Shown: positions 13,985-22,740 of the stretch, piece by piece
Layout of the letters: every line of letters starts with the position of its first letter
Numbering within the stretch: position 1 is the first letter of the stretch
Assembly: GCF_900109135.1 (NCBI RefSeq)
Contig: NZ_FNYT01000025.1
Span: 1 to 45,307, forward strand
Direction: 5' to 3'
DNA: 45,307 bases
From: Trichococcus ilyis
GTDB lineage: Bacteria > Bacillota > Bacilli > Lactobacillales > Aerococcaceae
The notes under the pieces: generated by a model
Told to the model about the DNA's origin: nothing
The model's input: the letters and a program-made list of their open reading frames with translations, nothing else
Databases searched by the model: none
Made by a program: the position numbers and the translations under genes

Positions 13985-15175
13985 ATGGGGTATTTTAAGG
14001 AACGCCTGTATCAGCAATACGTGATATTATTCATCTTCTACTTTATGGCTATGGCGGCCCTATCTTCGTTGATCACCGTCTACATGCGTGGTCTGGGGAA
14101 AACCGGGTCGGAAATTTCATTCATCCTCATCCTTTCAAACATAATCGCCCTGATCATCCAAGGCATGATCGGCTATTCGAATGAAAAATGGGGAACGCGC
14201 AAAACCGTGACCATCTATGTCCTGGTTTCATCCGTCATCAGCTGCGGGCTGTTTTTTTTCACAGACAATTGGCTTTTCGGGATCGTCTACGGCTTGGCGA
14301 ACGCCATCACGTTGGGACTTGGACCTCTTTTCGATGTGCTCGCGGCCAACAGCCCTTACCGGTTCGGCCAGATCCGGCTCTGGGGGACGGTGGGTTATGC
14401 GGGCGGCCAACAGATTGCCGGCATCATCTATGATTTCTTGTCGCCGAAATCCATTTTCGTGCTGTATCTTGTCCTGTACCTTTTGAGTATCGTGTTCCTG
14501 TATCTGTTGCCCCAGCCTGCCGAACCGGCTGCTTCCCCGCAGCCTGCATCCGGAAAGAAGGACGAGGCAGCCGGGGGCAACACGATCAAGAACATTTTCC
14601 AGAACAAACTTTTCATTACCTACCTGCTTTTGGCGTTCATCATTTTCGGCACGAACATGATCAACACCAGTTATCTGCCGCTGCTTTTGACCGATACCGG
14701 CGCCCCGGTCGCAATCGTCAGCACAACCTTGACCGTGGCGCTTTTTGCGGAAGTCATCGCGATGGGATTATCGCATCGCTTCATGGACCATTTCACGAAT
14801 AAACAGCTCCTTTTGGGCGTCCTGTTCTTGTCCGGGACTGAATACCTGATCAATTTCCTGTCCCATGACTTTTTGGTCCTTTCGATAGCGACCGTCCTCA
14901 CCAAGTTTTTCGCTTCGGGGACCTTCATCATGCTGAACATCAAGATGGTCTCTACTTTGCTGAACCGGAAACTGATCGCTACAGGAACAGCGGTCGTCGC
15001 TATGCTCTCCCGGAACGTCGGCACCATCTTCTTCCAATTGATGGCTGGGCCTATCATCGACAACATCGGGCTGAACTACCTCTATCTTGTGCTTTTCTTG
15101 TTCACGATCATCGCCTTCGTGATCGCCCTGCTGTTCAAAGTGCCGGCGCAGCCGAAAGAACGGCTCTTTTCTTGA
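13985..15175 (+). CDS. MFS transporter (MFS_1_like/LacY-type)
   Basis: A 396-residue protein with twelve hydrophobic segments. The motif RFGQIRLWGTVGYAGG, typical of the MFS_1_like group with LacY and nucleoside/proton symporters, lies near residues 120-135. An upstream in-frame ATG at 13799 was rejected: the extra 62 residues are not hydrophobic or family-like, and the start at 13985 (MGYFKERLY) has a GGGGGA site. A central cytoplasmic loop rich in Pro/Ala/Gly (about 200-220) links the two halves. The substrate cannot be predicted. It ends in a terminator shared with the convergent ATPase gene. Confidence 0.87.
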   Translation: MGYFKERLYQQYVILFIFYFMAMAALSSLITVYMRGLGKTGSEISFILILSNIIALIIQGMIGYSNEKWGTRKTVTIYVLVSSVISCGLFFFTDNWLFGIVYGLANAITLGLGPLFDVLAANSPYRFGQIRLWGTVGYAGGQQIAGIIYDFLSPKSIFVLYLVLYLLSIVFLYLLPQPAEPAASPQPASGKKDEAAGGNTIKNIFQNKLFITYLLLAFIIFGTNMINTSYLPLLLTDTGAPVAIVSTTLTVALFAEVIAMGLSHRFMDHFTNKQLLLGVLFLSGTEYLINFLSHDFLVLSIATVLTKFFASGTFIMLNIKMVSTLLNRKLIATGTAVVAMLSRNVGTIFFQLMAGPIIDNIGLNYLYLVLFLFTIIAFVIALLFKVPAQPKERLFS

Positions 15176-15193
15176 CGGCACCCCAAATCGCAA

Positions 15194-15231
15194 AAAAACG
15201 TCTTGGAACTTGGATTCCAGGACGTTTTTTT
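15194..15231. terminator. Bidirectional terminator between the MFS and P-type ATPase genes
   Basis: AAAAAACGTC with TTGGAA pairs with TTCCA and GACGTTTTTT around a short loop. It serves the convergent 3' ends. Confidence 0.8.
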
Positions 15232-15246
15232 GTTGCCCAAAGGCTG

Positions 15247-17970
15247 TCATTTCCTTGCGCGTTTGAGGATCAGTTTCGTTGCTTCCATCAATGCGACCGC
15301 GGTCAAGGCCAAGCCTGCCGCCATGCCGAACTGCGCCAAGCCGAAGTCGGCAGGTATCGAGAAGATGCCGCGAACCGCAGGAAGCAATGTCACTGCGTAC
15401 AGTATGCTGCAGAAGGCTACGGCATAGAGGACGTATTTATTCGCAAAGAACCCCGCTCCGATGGCCGTCTGGGAATTCGATCGGGCCGGGAATGTCTGCA
15501 AGGTGCGCGCGATGATCAAGGTGGAGAAAGCCATGGCCACGCTCATCTCCGCCGAATAGCCGCGCCCGATGAATTGCGAAAGGATCACGGCTGCCCCGAT
15601 CAGCACCCCGCGGTAGATGACCGAGATGAGCGTATCGCCGGAGAAGATGCCCTCGTTCGGGTCCCTCGGTTTGCGGGACATCACATCGGGCTCGCCTTTC
15701 TCCATCCCCAAAGCAATCGCGGGAATCGAATCATTGACCAAGTTGATGAACAGCAGCTGCAGGGCGGTGAACGGATTCACCCAGTCCATCAGCAGCGCCG
15801 CAATGATTGCGATGATCGCCCCCAGGTTGCCCGAGAAGAGATAGGCGACCGCTTTCTTGATGTTGTCATAGACGTTCCGGCCGACCCCGACCGCGCTGAC
15901 GATGGAAACAAAATTGTCATCGGCCAGCACCATCGCGGCCGCCTCTTTCGCGACGTCCGTACCGCTGCCCATGGCGATTCCGATGTCCGCCTGCTTCAAG
16001 GCCGGCGCATCATTCACCCCATCGCCCGTCATCGCGGTGACATGGCCTTTGCTCTGCCATGCGCGGACGATCCTGATTTTGTTCTCGGGAGACACCCTGG
16101 CATATACCGACACCCGCTCCAGAATGCCAGCCAATTCACGGTCGCTCAAGTTATCCAATTCTTGGCCGGTCAAAGCGAGATCATCCTCGGCAGCTATGCC
16201 GATATCGCGGGCGATGGCGCGGGCTGTCGTCTTGTGGTCGCCCGTGATCATCACCGTCTTGATGCCGGCCTTCTTCGCTTCCGCGACCGCGCCGTACACC
16301 GCTTCGCGCGGCGGATCGATCATCGCCAGGAGGCCGACCAGGATCAGGTCATGCTCCGCTTGGAAGTCGAGGGCCTCGTTTTCCTCGATCGGTCTGTAGG
16401 CGAAAGCCAACACCCGCAATGCCTGATCCGAGAAATGTTCGTTCTGTTCTTTGATTTTTGCCAAGCGTTCCTTCGTCAACGGCAACACTTCGCCGGCCAT
16501 CAGTATTTTGCTGCTGCGGCCGAATACGACGTCCGGGCCGCCCTTGGTCAGAAGCAGCCGTTCGCCATCGATCGTATGGACCGTTGACATCAGCTTCCGT
16601 TCCGAATCGAAAGGCAACTCCGCTTCGCGGGCGTAGGCTTCCCGCAATTCGCCGAAGGGCTGGTTCATTTTGTTGCTGAAGGCTACCATGGCAACTTCCG
16701 TGGGATCCCCCAACCCCTGCCCATCCTTGCTGATGCTGGCATCGTTGGTCAATACCGCGATCTGCATCAGTCTTTGCTCATCGAAGGTCCACGTCCCCGG
16801 CTGATCGTTGAAGGTGCCGGATTGGCCGTTCGCCAAATAGTGGTCGACGATCGTCATCTTGTTCTGGGTCAAAGTGCCCGTCTTGTCGGTGGCGATGATG
16901 CTGGTCGATCCCAGCGTTTCGACTGCGGGCAATTTGCGGATGATCGCATTTTGCTTCGCCATCTTTTTCGTCCCGATCGAAAGGACGATCGTCACGATCG
17001 ACTGCAGGGCTTCCGGGATGGCGGCAACAGCCACGGCTACCGCAAACATGAAGGCGCTCAGCATGCCTGCGCCCATGTCGGTTGCGCCTTCCCCCATCAT
17101 GCGGACGAGCTGGATACCGAAGATGAGGCCGGAAAGCCCCAAAATGCCGACACCCAATTTTTTGCTGAACTGCTCCAGATTCTTCTGCAATGGCGTTTGC
17201 TTGGCCAGCGCATTTTCCAACAGGTTCGCCACTTTCCCGATTTCGGTTTCGTTGGCGATGCCCGTCACGATGAACTCGCCCCGCCCGTATACCGCCAGCG
17301 TCCCGCTGTGGAGCATATTGGCGCGATCGCCTACCGGGACTGCGCCGTCGATATCCTTGACTTCCTTGTCCGCCGGGATGGACTCCCCGGTCAGCATCCC
17401 TTCATCCACCTTGAGCGAGCCGGCTTCGATCAGGCGGCCATCCGCCGGGACATAATCTCCGGCATCCAGGCTGACAATGTCCCCGACGACCAACTCCCTT
17501 GCCGGAACGGTCAACCTTGCGCCGCCCCTCCTTACTTTTGCCATCGGAGCGGACAGGCTCTTCAGGGCGTCCAGCGACCCTTCCGCTTTCCGGGTCTGGA
17601 TGACGCTGACGATCGCATTGATCATCAGGACAGCGAAAATGATCAAAGATTCCGCTGCATGCCCCATGACCATCTGAATTGCGGCTACCGCCACTAATAC
17701 CATGACCATGGCATCCTTGAATGTCTCGACAAACAGCTTCAGGACGGAATCCCGGTCTTTGCTCTCCAGTTCGTTGAACCCATGCTCTGCCTGTCTGGAT
17801 TCGACGGACCGTTCATCCAGCCCTGCCCTCGTGCTTCCTGTTTCGGCAAAAATCGTCTCCAGGCTCTTCTGGTATGCCGCCAAAGACGTTCGCTCCGGTT
17901 TGTTCTTGTGCGGATGGCCCCCGTTCTGTTTTGCTTCCATCGTCTTTGTGCTGATTCTTTCGTTTTCCAT
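15247..17970 (-). CDS. P2-type cation-transporting ATPase, probable Mn2+/Ca2+ exporter
   Basis: A 907-residue P-type ATPase. Landmarks are TGES at 194-197, the M4 motif IPEAL at 318-322, the phosphorylation site D362 in DKTGTLTQ, TGDGVNDAPALK, and the M6 motif NLVNDSIPAIALG. In M5 the segment SGNLGAI carries Ala where SERCA has the site I glutamate. This is as I recall for Listeria LMCA1, which moves one Ca2+ per cycle; confirm by alignment. A yybP-ykoY (Mn2+) riboswitch directly precedes the gene, as for lactococcal and streptococcal P2-type Mn2+ exporters, so Mn2+ efflux is the favoured role and Ca2+ the alternative. The hydrophilic N-terminus has about 30 extra residues rich in Lys/His. 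Confidence 0.9.
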   Translation of the reverse strand: MENERISTKTMEAKQNGGHPHKNKPERTSLAAYQKSLETIFAETGSTRAGLDERSVESRQAEHGFNELESKDRDSVLKLFVETFKDAMVMVLVAVAAIQMVMGHAAESLIIFAVLMINAIVSVIQTRKAEGSLDALKSLSAPMAKVRRGGARLTVPARELVVGDIVSLDAGDYVPADGRLIEAGSLKVDEGMLTGESIPADKEVKDIDGAVPVGDRANMLHSGTLAVYGRGEFIVTGIANETEIGKVANLLENALAKQTPLQKNLEQFSKKLGVGILGLSGLIFGIQLVRMMGEGATDMGAGMLSAFMFAVAVAVAAIPEALQSIVTIVLSIGTKKMAKQNAIIRKLPAVETLGSTSIIATDKTGTLTQNKMTIVDHYLANGQSGTFNDQPGTWTFDEQRLMQIAVLTNDASISKDGQGLGDPTEVAMVAFSNKMNQPFGELREAYAREAELPFDSERKLMSTVHTIDGERLLLTKGGPDVVFGRSSKILMAGEVLPLTKERLAKIKEQNEHFSDQALRVLAFAYRPIEENEALDFQAEHDLILVGLLAMIDPPREAVYGAVAEAKKAGIKTVMITGDHKTTARAIARDIGIAAEDDLALTGQELDNLSDRELAGILERVSVYARVSPENKIRIVRAWQSKGHVTAMTGDGVNDAPALKQADIGIAMGSGTDVAKEAAAMVLADDNFVSIVSAVGVGRNVYDNIKKAVAYLFSGNLGAIIAIIAALLMDWVNPFTALQLLFINLVNDSIPAIALGMEKGEPDVMSRKPRDPNEGIFSGDTLISVIYRGVLIGAAVILSQFIGRGYSAEMSVAMAFSTLIIARTLQTFPARSNSQTAIGAGFFANKYVLYAVAFCSILYAVTLLPAVRGIFSIPADFGLAQFGMAAGLALTAVALMEATKLILKRARK

Positions 17971-18086
17971 CTTAAGCCCCCTAATGTGTATTCTCTATTT
18001 TCCTCATTCATCGTATAATCATTTTTCCTATCCGTGCATCACGTTTCAGCCGCTCTCACCCCCGTTTTCCTCCGCAACAGGGTAAC

Positions 18087-18224
18087 AAAAAAGAGACCTA
18101 CGCGCTACCGTCCCTCAAGAAACGGTAGGCGTAAGTCTCACTATTTAAGGCAACACCAGAAGGCCCTCTCGGACCTACTTATTGTTGGCATTGCCGCAGC
18201 CTGGCTGCTAGTTACTCCCTCACG
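18087..18224 (-). ncRNA. yybP-ykoY Mn2+ riboswitch with antitermination architecture
   Basis: On the minus strand the aptamer begins CCGTGAGGGAGTAAC (near 18224-18210), containing the conserved GGAGUA-type loop. It ends in GTGAGACTTACGCC near 18140-18126. CGTGAG can pair with CTTACG as the closing stem. The same CTTACGC segment is also the 5' arm of a long terminator (18093-18139, GAGAC-TTACG...CG(T)A-GTCTC with six T). Closing the aptamer and forming the terminator are therefore mutually exclusive. This implies that Mn2+ binding turns the ATPase gene on. Confidence 0.82.
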
Positions 18225-18250
18225 GAAAAACTTCTATTCAGTTCTTTATC

Positions 18251-18279
18251 ACTATAAACGGCAAACCTGAAAAAAGCAA
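18251..18279 (-). promoter_or_regulatory. Promoter of the riboswitch/P-type ATPase transcript
   Basis: On the minus strand TTGCTT (18274-18279) and TATAGT (18251-18256) are 17 bp apart, about 25 bp upstream of the aptamer. Confidence 0.65.
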
Positions 18280-18368
18280 ATTTTAGGTCTTCCGCTTTTC
18301 TATTAAAAAAGTTTCATACAAGCAATAATGATGGCTAGCTTCACGGGTTAGCCCTTCGGAAATTAGAT

Positions 18369-18412
18369 AAATCGGTCCTATTGCGCTCTACGATGCTCAG
18401 TCGGACCGATTT
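18369..18412 (-). terminator. Terminator of the trhP1-trhP2 operon
   Basis: AAATCGGTCC (18369-18378) pairs with GGACCGATTT (18403-18412). The stem continues outward with GAAATTAG/CTAAATTTC (imperfect). A smaller hairpin GGCTA/TAGCC (18333-18353) follows downstream. Confidence 0.75.
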
Positions 18413-18453
18413 CCTAAATTTCTTTCAGGGCTGAACGAACCCGTTCCGCTTTT

Positions 18454-19692
18454 CTATTTCTTTTTGCGGATCATGTCGAAGCGTTCGATGGCGAAGGGAA
18501 CTTTCATCTTCACGATCATCATGGCGTTCGGGGCCCGATCGATGGCTTCATCGTCTTCATTCCACATGGCTTCCACAGTCTTCTTGTTGTGGCGCAGGCC
18601 CGGTCCGTAGAATTCGATTTCGTCGCCGACGCCAAAATTGTTGCGCTGCTGGATCGTCGCCATCTGCGTTTCCGGATCATAATCCAGCACTTGGCCGATG
18701 AAGCCGTAGCGCGGAATTTTGCGGCGCTGACCGAAGAGTTGCTCATCCTCTGTCGGATCTTTGTAGAAGAAGCCGGTCGCCAATTCGCGCTGCGCGACTT
18801 TCCACAATTCATCCACCCATTCCTGCTTCAGTTCGTAATGATCGGGATCGGCGCAGTAGGCATCCACAGCTTTGCGGTAGACGTTGACGACGGTCGACAC
18901 ATAGTGGATCGATTTCATGCGTCCTTCGATCTTCAGGCTGTCGACGCCGCTCTCGATCAGGTCGGGCAGGTGCTCCAGCATCGACAGATCGACGGCACTC
19001 ATGGAGAATTTTTCTTCGATGCCCTCTTCACCGGCACCTACAGGGTTCTGTTGCCCCAACAACGGCATATCGAACAGACCGTATTTCCAACGGCAAGACT
19101 GCGCGCAGCCTCCGCGGTTGGCGTCGCGGTTCGACATGTGGTTGGAAAGGACACAACGGCCCGAGTAGGAGATGCACATCGCCCCGTGGACGAAGGCTTC
19201 GATTTCGACATCGGTCTTCTCGTTCATTTCCTGGATTTCCGCCATCGACACTTCACGGGCCAATACGACACGCTCCAAGCCTTCGCTCGCCCAGAAGTTC
19301 AGGGTCTTATAATTGGTCGCAGAAGCTTGGGTCGACAAATGGATTGGCAGACCCGGCGCATCCGTCACGGCGATTTCCATCAGCGCGGGATCAGAAATCA
19401 GGACCGCATCGATGCCGATGTCGCGGATCGTGCGGAAGAATTCGCCGGCGCCTTCCTCGTTGCCTTCATGGGTGACCATATTGGCAGCGACATAGACTTT
19501 CGAACCATGGCTGTGGGCAAAAGCGACCGCTTCCGCCATCTCCTCAAAGTCGAAGTTGCCTGCGCGGCTGCGCAAACCATACGCTTCTCCGCCGATGTAG
19601 ACGGCGTCAGCTCCGTAGTGGATGGCTGTCTTCAATTTTTCCAATGTTCCGCCCGGGGCCAAGACCTCGGGCTTCTTTGTTATTGTTCGCAT
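18454..19692 (-). CDS. trhP2: U32-family protein, tRNA 5-hydroxyuridine pathway (YrrO/TrhP2-like)
   Basis: A 412-residue U32 protein. After an N-terminal TIM-barrel-like start (KPEVLAPGGTLEKLKTAIHYGADAVYIGG) it carries the U32 signature EAFVHGAMCISYSGRCVLS and downstream GGCAQSCRWKYG. The four conserved cysteines can hold an Fe-S cluster. In B. subtilis the paired proteins YrrN/YrrO (TrhP1/TrhP2) are needed for prephenate-dependent hydroxylation of wobble uridine 34 in tRNA. It follows trhP1 by 36 bp and ends in a terminator. The frame begins at a GTG at 19704; the ATG at 19692 was preferred, but neither has a strong ribosome site. Confidence 0.9.
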   Translation of the reverse strand: MRTITKKPEVLAPGGTLEKLKTAIHYGADAVYIGGEAYGLRSRAGNFDFEEMAEAVAFAHSHGSKVYVAANMVTHEGNEEGAGEFFRTIRDIGIDAVLISDPALMEIAVTDAPGLPIHLSTQASATNYKTLNFWASEGLERVVLAREVSMAEIQEMNEKTDVEIEAFVHGAMCISYSGRCVLSNHMSNRDANRGGCAQSCRWKYGLFDMPLLGQQNPVGAGEEGIEEKFSMSAVDLSMLEHLPDLIESGVDSLKIEGRMKSIHYVSTVVNVYRKAVDAYCADPDHYELKQEWVDELWKVAQRELATGFFYKDPTEDEQLFGQRRKIPRYGFIGQVLDYDPETQMATIQQRNNFGVGDEIEFYGPGLRHNKKTVEAMWNEDDEAIDRAPNAMMIVKMKVPFAIERFDMIRKKK

Positions 19693-19728
19693 ATGTGTGT
19701 ACACTCTCTTTCTTTCGGTATCAAAGCA

Positions 19729-20649
19729 TCAGACGACTTCGTTCGGGTCCTTGGAATAGAACCCGGCATCCAGCTCACGGTTGGCGGGATGCAAAGCGTG
19801 CAGTTCGGCATCCAAGCGTTCCGCCAATTCCGCGGTCCATGTTCCTTCCGCAAGGGCTTCACGCGCCGCAACGAACAGTTTCGCGATTGCGACAAAATTT
19901 TCGCCCGGGGTGAACAACCCGTCCAGCATCCATTGCGAGACGCCGATAGCCGTCAGTTCGCCCAGATGCGGCATCAGATCAAGGTCGTTGTTGGCGAAGA
20001 TGTGCGTCCCGTTGCGGTCCTGATAGATGGAATAATGGGAATCCACTTTTTTCGGCTCCGAAATGAACAGCCCGCGCTCTTTGTTCACTGCTTCCTCTTT
20101 CTCGATGAAATTGAAGTAATTTTCCAGCAGGTTACGTTTCGATTGGTGGATGCAAGTGGCGCCGTACACCAGCACTTCAACCGGCACCAACGCGCCCGGG
20201 ATCAATTTCTTCATCTCCTCGAACGGCACTTCGCGGGCCAAGACGGCACCGACCGCGCCCCGTTTTGCCCAAAAATTGATCTGTCCGCTTGAGGTCACCA
20301 TGACTTGCGCATCATAACGGTACGGGATGAACAAATCCTGTTCCCGCATCACTTGCACGACGCCAGGGTCGCCCAGCGTAATGCTGTCGACTTCCGCTTC
20401 ACGCAGGAAAGCCAAATATTCGGCCACTTGGTTGATCCGATCGTTGTGGAAGATCGCATTCACGGACGCGCTGACTTGCGCGCCATTTTCGTGCGCATAG
20501 GCGATGATTTCACGCTGTTCCTCCCTGGAGAAGGAATACGGCAAACGCAGTCCGTACTCATCCTCACCTATATAAATTATGTTAATTCCGCAATCCACTA
20601 ATTCCTTGGCTTGCGCGACTGACTCGGCTGTTGCAATCAGCTCGATCAT
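19729..20649 (-). CDS. trhP1: U32-family protein, tRNA 5-hydroxyuridine pathway (YrrN/TrhP1-like)
   Basis: A 306-residue U32 protein, shorter than its partner and with a reduced set of cysteines (VYGATCIHQSKRNLL in place of the full signature). It starts MIELIATAESVAQAKELVDCG, with a GGGAGG site 9 bases upstream. The B. subtilis homologue YrrN acts with YrrO in forming 5-hydroxyuridine in tRNA. The order trhP1-trhP2 on one transcript is the common Firmicute arrangement. No trhO or udk/greA neighbours are seen here. Confidence 0.9.
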   Translation of the reverse strand: MIELIATAESVAQAKELVDCGINIIYIGEDEYGLRLPYSFSREEQREIIAYAHENGAQVSASVNAIFHNDRINQVAEYLAFLREAEVDSITLGDPGVVQVMREQDLFIPYRYDAQVMVTSSGQINFWAKRGAVGAVLAREVPFEEMKKLIPGALVPVEVLVYGATCIHQSKRNLLENYFNFIEKEEAVNKERGLFISEPKKVDSHYSIYQDRNGTHIFANNDLDLMPHLGELTAIGVSQWMLDGLFTPGENFVAIAKLFVAAREALAEGTWTAELAERLDAELHALHPANRELDAGFYSKDPNEVV

Positions 20650-20899
20650 CCTACATTCCTCCCTTATTCGAGTTCCTTGATAAGATTATCACATTGCTTA
20701 TAAAAAGTGAATGACTGTTTTCCCTAAGTTTTCAGAATATGATTGCGCAAAACGGCCCAGGCATGTTACGGAACTCGTTAGCACGCCTCCTTGCACAGAG
20801 TTCCATCAGGTTTTCCGTATTCTTTCCCGCGTCAAGAATGCTATAATGTCAGATGTGAACACGGAATGACATCCACCAACCCTCAGGAGGAATAATCAA

Positions 20900-22447
20900 A
20901 TGAAAAAACTTGTCAACAGCCAACAGATGAAGAAAATCGACGCCTTTACGATCGAGGAGATCGGCATCCCAGCCATGGTGCTGATGGAAAATGCGGCCAA
21001 TCAGGTAGTCGCGGCAATGGAGGAACGCATCTCACCCGAGGACATCATCCTGGTGGTCTGCGGTTCCGGCAACAACGGCGGCGACGGCATGGCGGCAGCC
21101 CGCATTCTGCTGAATCACGGCTTCCAGGTGGATGTTTTTCTGATCGGCGGGCGCGACAAATTGTCCGTCGAGTCCCAAAAACAACTCGACATCATCGAAA
21201 ATTTGGAGATGGTCGTCTGGGATGATGTCAGCGAAATCAACTTCAAAGGCTACACCGTCCTGGTCGATGCGATTTTCGGCATCGGCTTGGACAGACCGGC
21301 GGAAGGGAAATACGCGGAGACGATCCAACGCATGAACGAATTCCACGGCTATGTCTTTGCCGTCGATATCCCATCCGGTATTTCCGCCGACAACGGACAA
21401 GTGCTGGGCACCGCTGTCCGGGCGGATGTGACCATCACTTTCGGGATCGAGAAAATCGGCCAGCTGCTTTATCCCGGCTCGCTGCATACCGGAAAACTGA
21501 TCGTCAGCGATATCGGCTTCCCGCCGAGCGCCATCGATTCCATTTCTTCGAATGTGCTGTTCTATGAAGAGAGCGATCTTTTTTCGCTGCCGAAACGCGC
21601 GGCCTATTCGAACAAAGGCACTTACGGCCGGGTCGTGATCATCGCCGGCTCCGCAAACATGAGCGGGGCTGCCTTCCTGGCGGCAAAAGCCGCCTACCGC
21701 ACAGGCGCAGGTCTGGTCCAGATCGTCACGCCGGAGGAGAACCGCGCCGTCCTGCAGATGCAGCTGCCCGAAGCCATCCTGACGACTTACCGGACGGACG
21801 GATTCAATGAAGAAAGCGAACGCCTGAAAATCATCACTGCGGTTTCCGGAGCCGATGCGATCGTGATCGGACCCGGAATCGGGAAATCCGAAGCAGCCCG
21901 CACGGTGGTCGATCTGGTCCTCGAAAACAGCCAGATCCCTCTGATCATCGATGCCGATGCCCTGAATATCCTTTCCGACCGGTTCAATGAAGCATCTTTG
22001 GCAGGGAACGATTCCCGTGCCCGCATCAGCGAAGTGGCCCAGACTGTTCCGGCGGGAAGCATCCTCACCCCTCATCTGAAGGAAATGGCCCGTCTTTTGG
22101 ATCAGGACCTGTCGGCAATAAAAGCGGATCTCCTGGGGACCGCCGATTTCTGCACGGCCGGTTCGGAGCTGACTTTCGTCCTGAAGGATGCCCGGACTGT
22201 CGTGGCCCATCAGTACGAGCGCTACATCAACGCGTCCGGCAACAACGGGATGGCGACTGGCGGTTCGGGCGATGCCCTGACCGGCATCATCGCCGGCTTG
22301 CTGGCGCAAGGCTTGACCCCTTCCGAGGCGGCAAAACTGGGCGTCTACATCCACGGGTTGGCAGGCGATGTTGCGGCCCGGGAAAAATCCGAGTACAGTC
22401 TGATGGCTTCGGATCTCATCGAAGCTTTGCCGAAAGTATTGCACTGA
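20900..22447 (+). CDS. nnr: Bifunctional NAD(P)H-hydrate repair enzyme (epimerase + dehydratase)
   Basis: A 515-residue fusion. Residues about 1-215 form the YjeF_N NAD(P)HX epimerase domain (VCGSGNNGGDGMAAARIL, DAIFGIGLDRP, VDIPSGISADNG). Residues about 225-515 form the ADP-dependent NAD(P)HX dehydratase, a ribokinase-like fold (GSANMSGAAFLAAKAAYRTGAG, IDADALN, and catalytic GGSGD near 451). It repairs hydrated NADH and NADPH in the cytoplasm. The start has an AGGAGG site. A TATAAT box lies at 20842-20847 with a weak -35. The preceding 250-bp gap also holds a GGAACTC/GAGTTCC inverted repeat (20770-20804) of unknown role. Confidence 0.94.
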   Translation: MKKLVNSQQMKKIDAFTIEEIGIPAMVLMENAANQVVAAMEERISPEDIILVVCGSGNNGGDGMAAARILLNHGFQVDVFLIGGRDKLSVESQKQLDIIENLEMVVWDDVSEINFKGYTVLVDAIFGIGLDRPAEGKYAETIQRMNEFHGYVFAVDIPSGISADNGQVLGTAVRADVTITFGIEKIGQLLYPGSLHTGKLIVSDIGFPPSAIDSISSNVLFYEESDLFSLPKRAAYSNKGTYGRVVIIAGSANMSGAAFLAAKAAYRTGAGLVQIVTPEENRAVLQMQLPEAILTTYRTDGFNEESERLKIITAVSGADAIVIGPGIGKSEAARTVVDLVLENSQIPLIIDADALNILSDRFNEASLAGNDSRARISEVAQTVPAGSILTPHLKEMARLLDQDLSAIKADLLGTADFCTAGSELTFVLKDARTVVAHQYERYINASGNNGMATGGSGDALTGIIAGLLAQGLTPSEAAKLGVYIHGLAGDVAAREKSEYSLMASDLIEALPKVLH

Positions 22448-22467
22448 CTCTCAATGTAAAAAATGCT

Positions 22468-22517
22468 AAAACGCCCAAGGAACCCGGCAATCAGCTGCCG
22501 GGTTCCTTGGGCGTTTT
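22468..22517 (+). terminator. Perfect 22-bp hairpin terminator of nnr
   Basis: Bases 22468-22489 pair perfectly with 22496-22517 (arms begin AAAACGCCCAAGG and end CTTGGGCGTTTT) around a 6-nt loop, 20 bp after the stop. It runs straight into the T/G tandem repeat. Confidence 0.88.
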
Positions 22518-22562
22518 GGTTTTGGGTTTGGTTTTGGTTTTGGGTTTGGTTTTGGTTTTGGG
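22514..22562 (+). repeat. Tandem 18-bp TTTTGGTTTTGGGTTTGG repeat (2.7 copies)
   Basis: Exact copies span 22514-22531 and 22532-22549, with a 13-bp partial third copy to 22562. The plus strand is entirely T and G, with G-runs of two or three separated by T3-T4. No coding role is apparent. Confidence 0.9.
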
Positions 22563-22724
22563 CTGCCGGAGCAGAGGTTCCTTGGGGGGCGCTCAGCTCC
22601 GGCGGTATCCCGGTGGCCGGAGGTGATTGATTTTCATACATCCGAACTCCGGCGAAGCCGCGCTGACCGGATGTGACATTTTTGCTTGTGCCCTCTTCTC
22701 CGGCGAAAGCGCTCCTCACCGGAG
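22546..22724. repeat. Periodic hairpin-repeat array 2 (three full units plus a half unit)
   Basis: Units lie at 22597-22622, 22647-22672 and 22698-22724, spaced 50 and 51 bp. The half-site CCGGAG at 22566-22571 ends exactly 51 bp before the end of the first full unit. The third unit (CTCCGGCGAAAGCG then CTCCTCACCGGAG) is close to the family consensus. The array fills the gap between the convergent nnr and adenosyltransferase genes and ends 17 bp from the latter's stop, with no other terminator between. Confidence 0.8.
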
Positions 22725-22740
22725 GAGCCCGCGATTTCAG

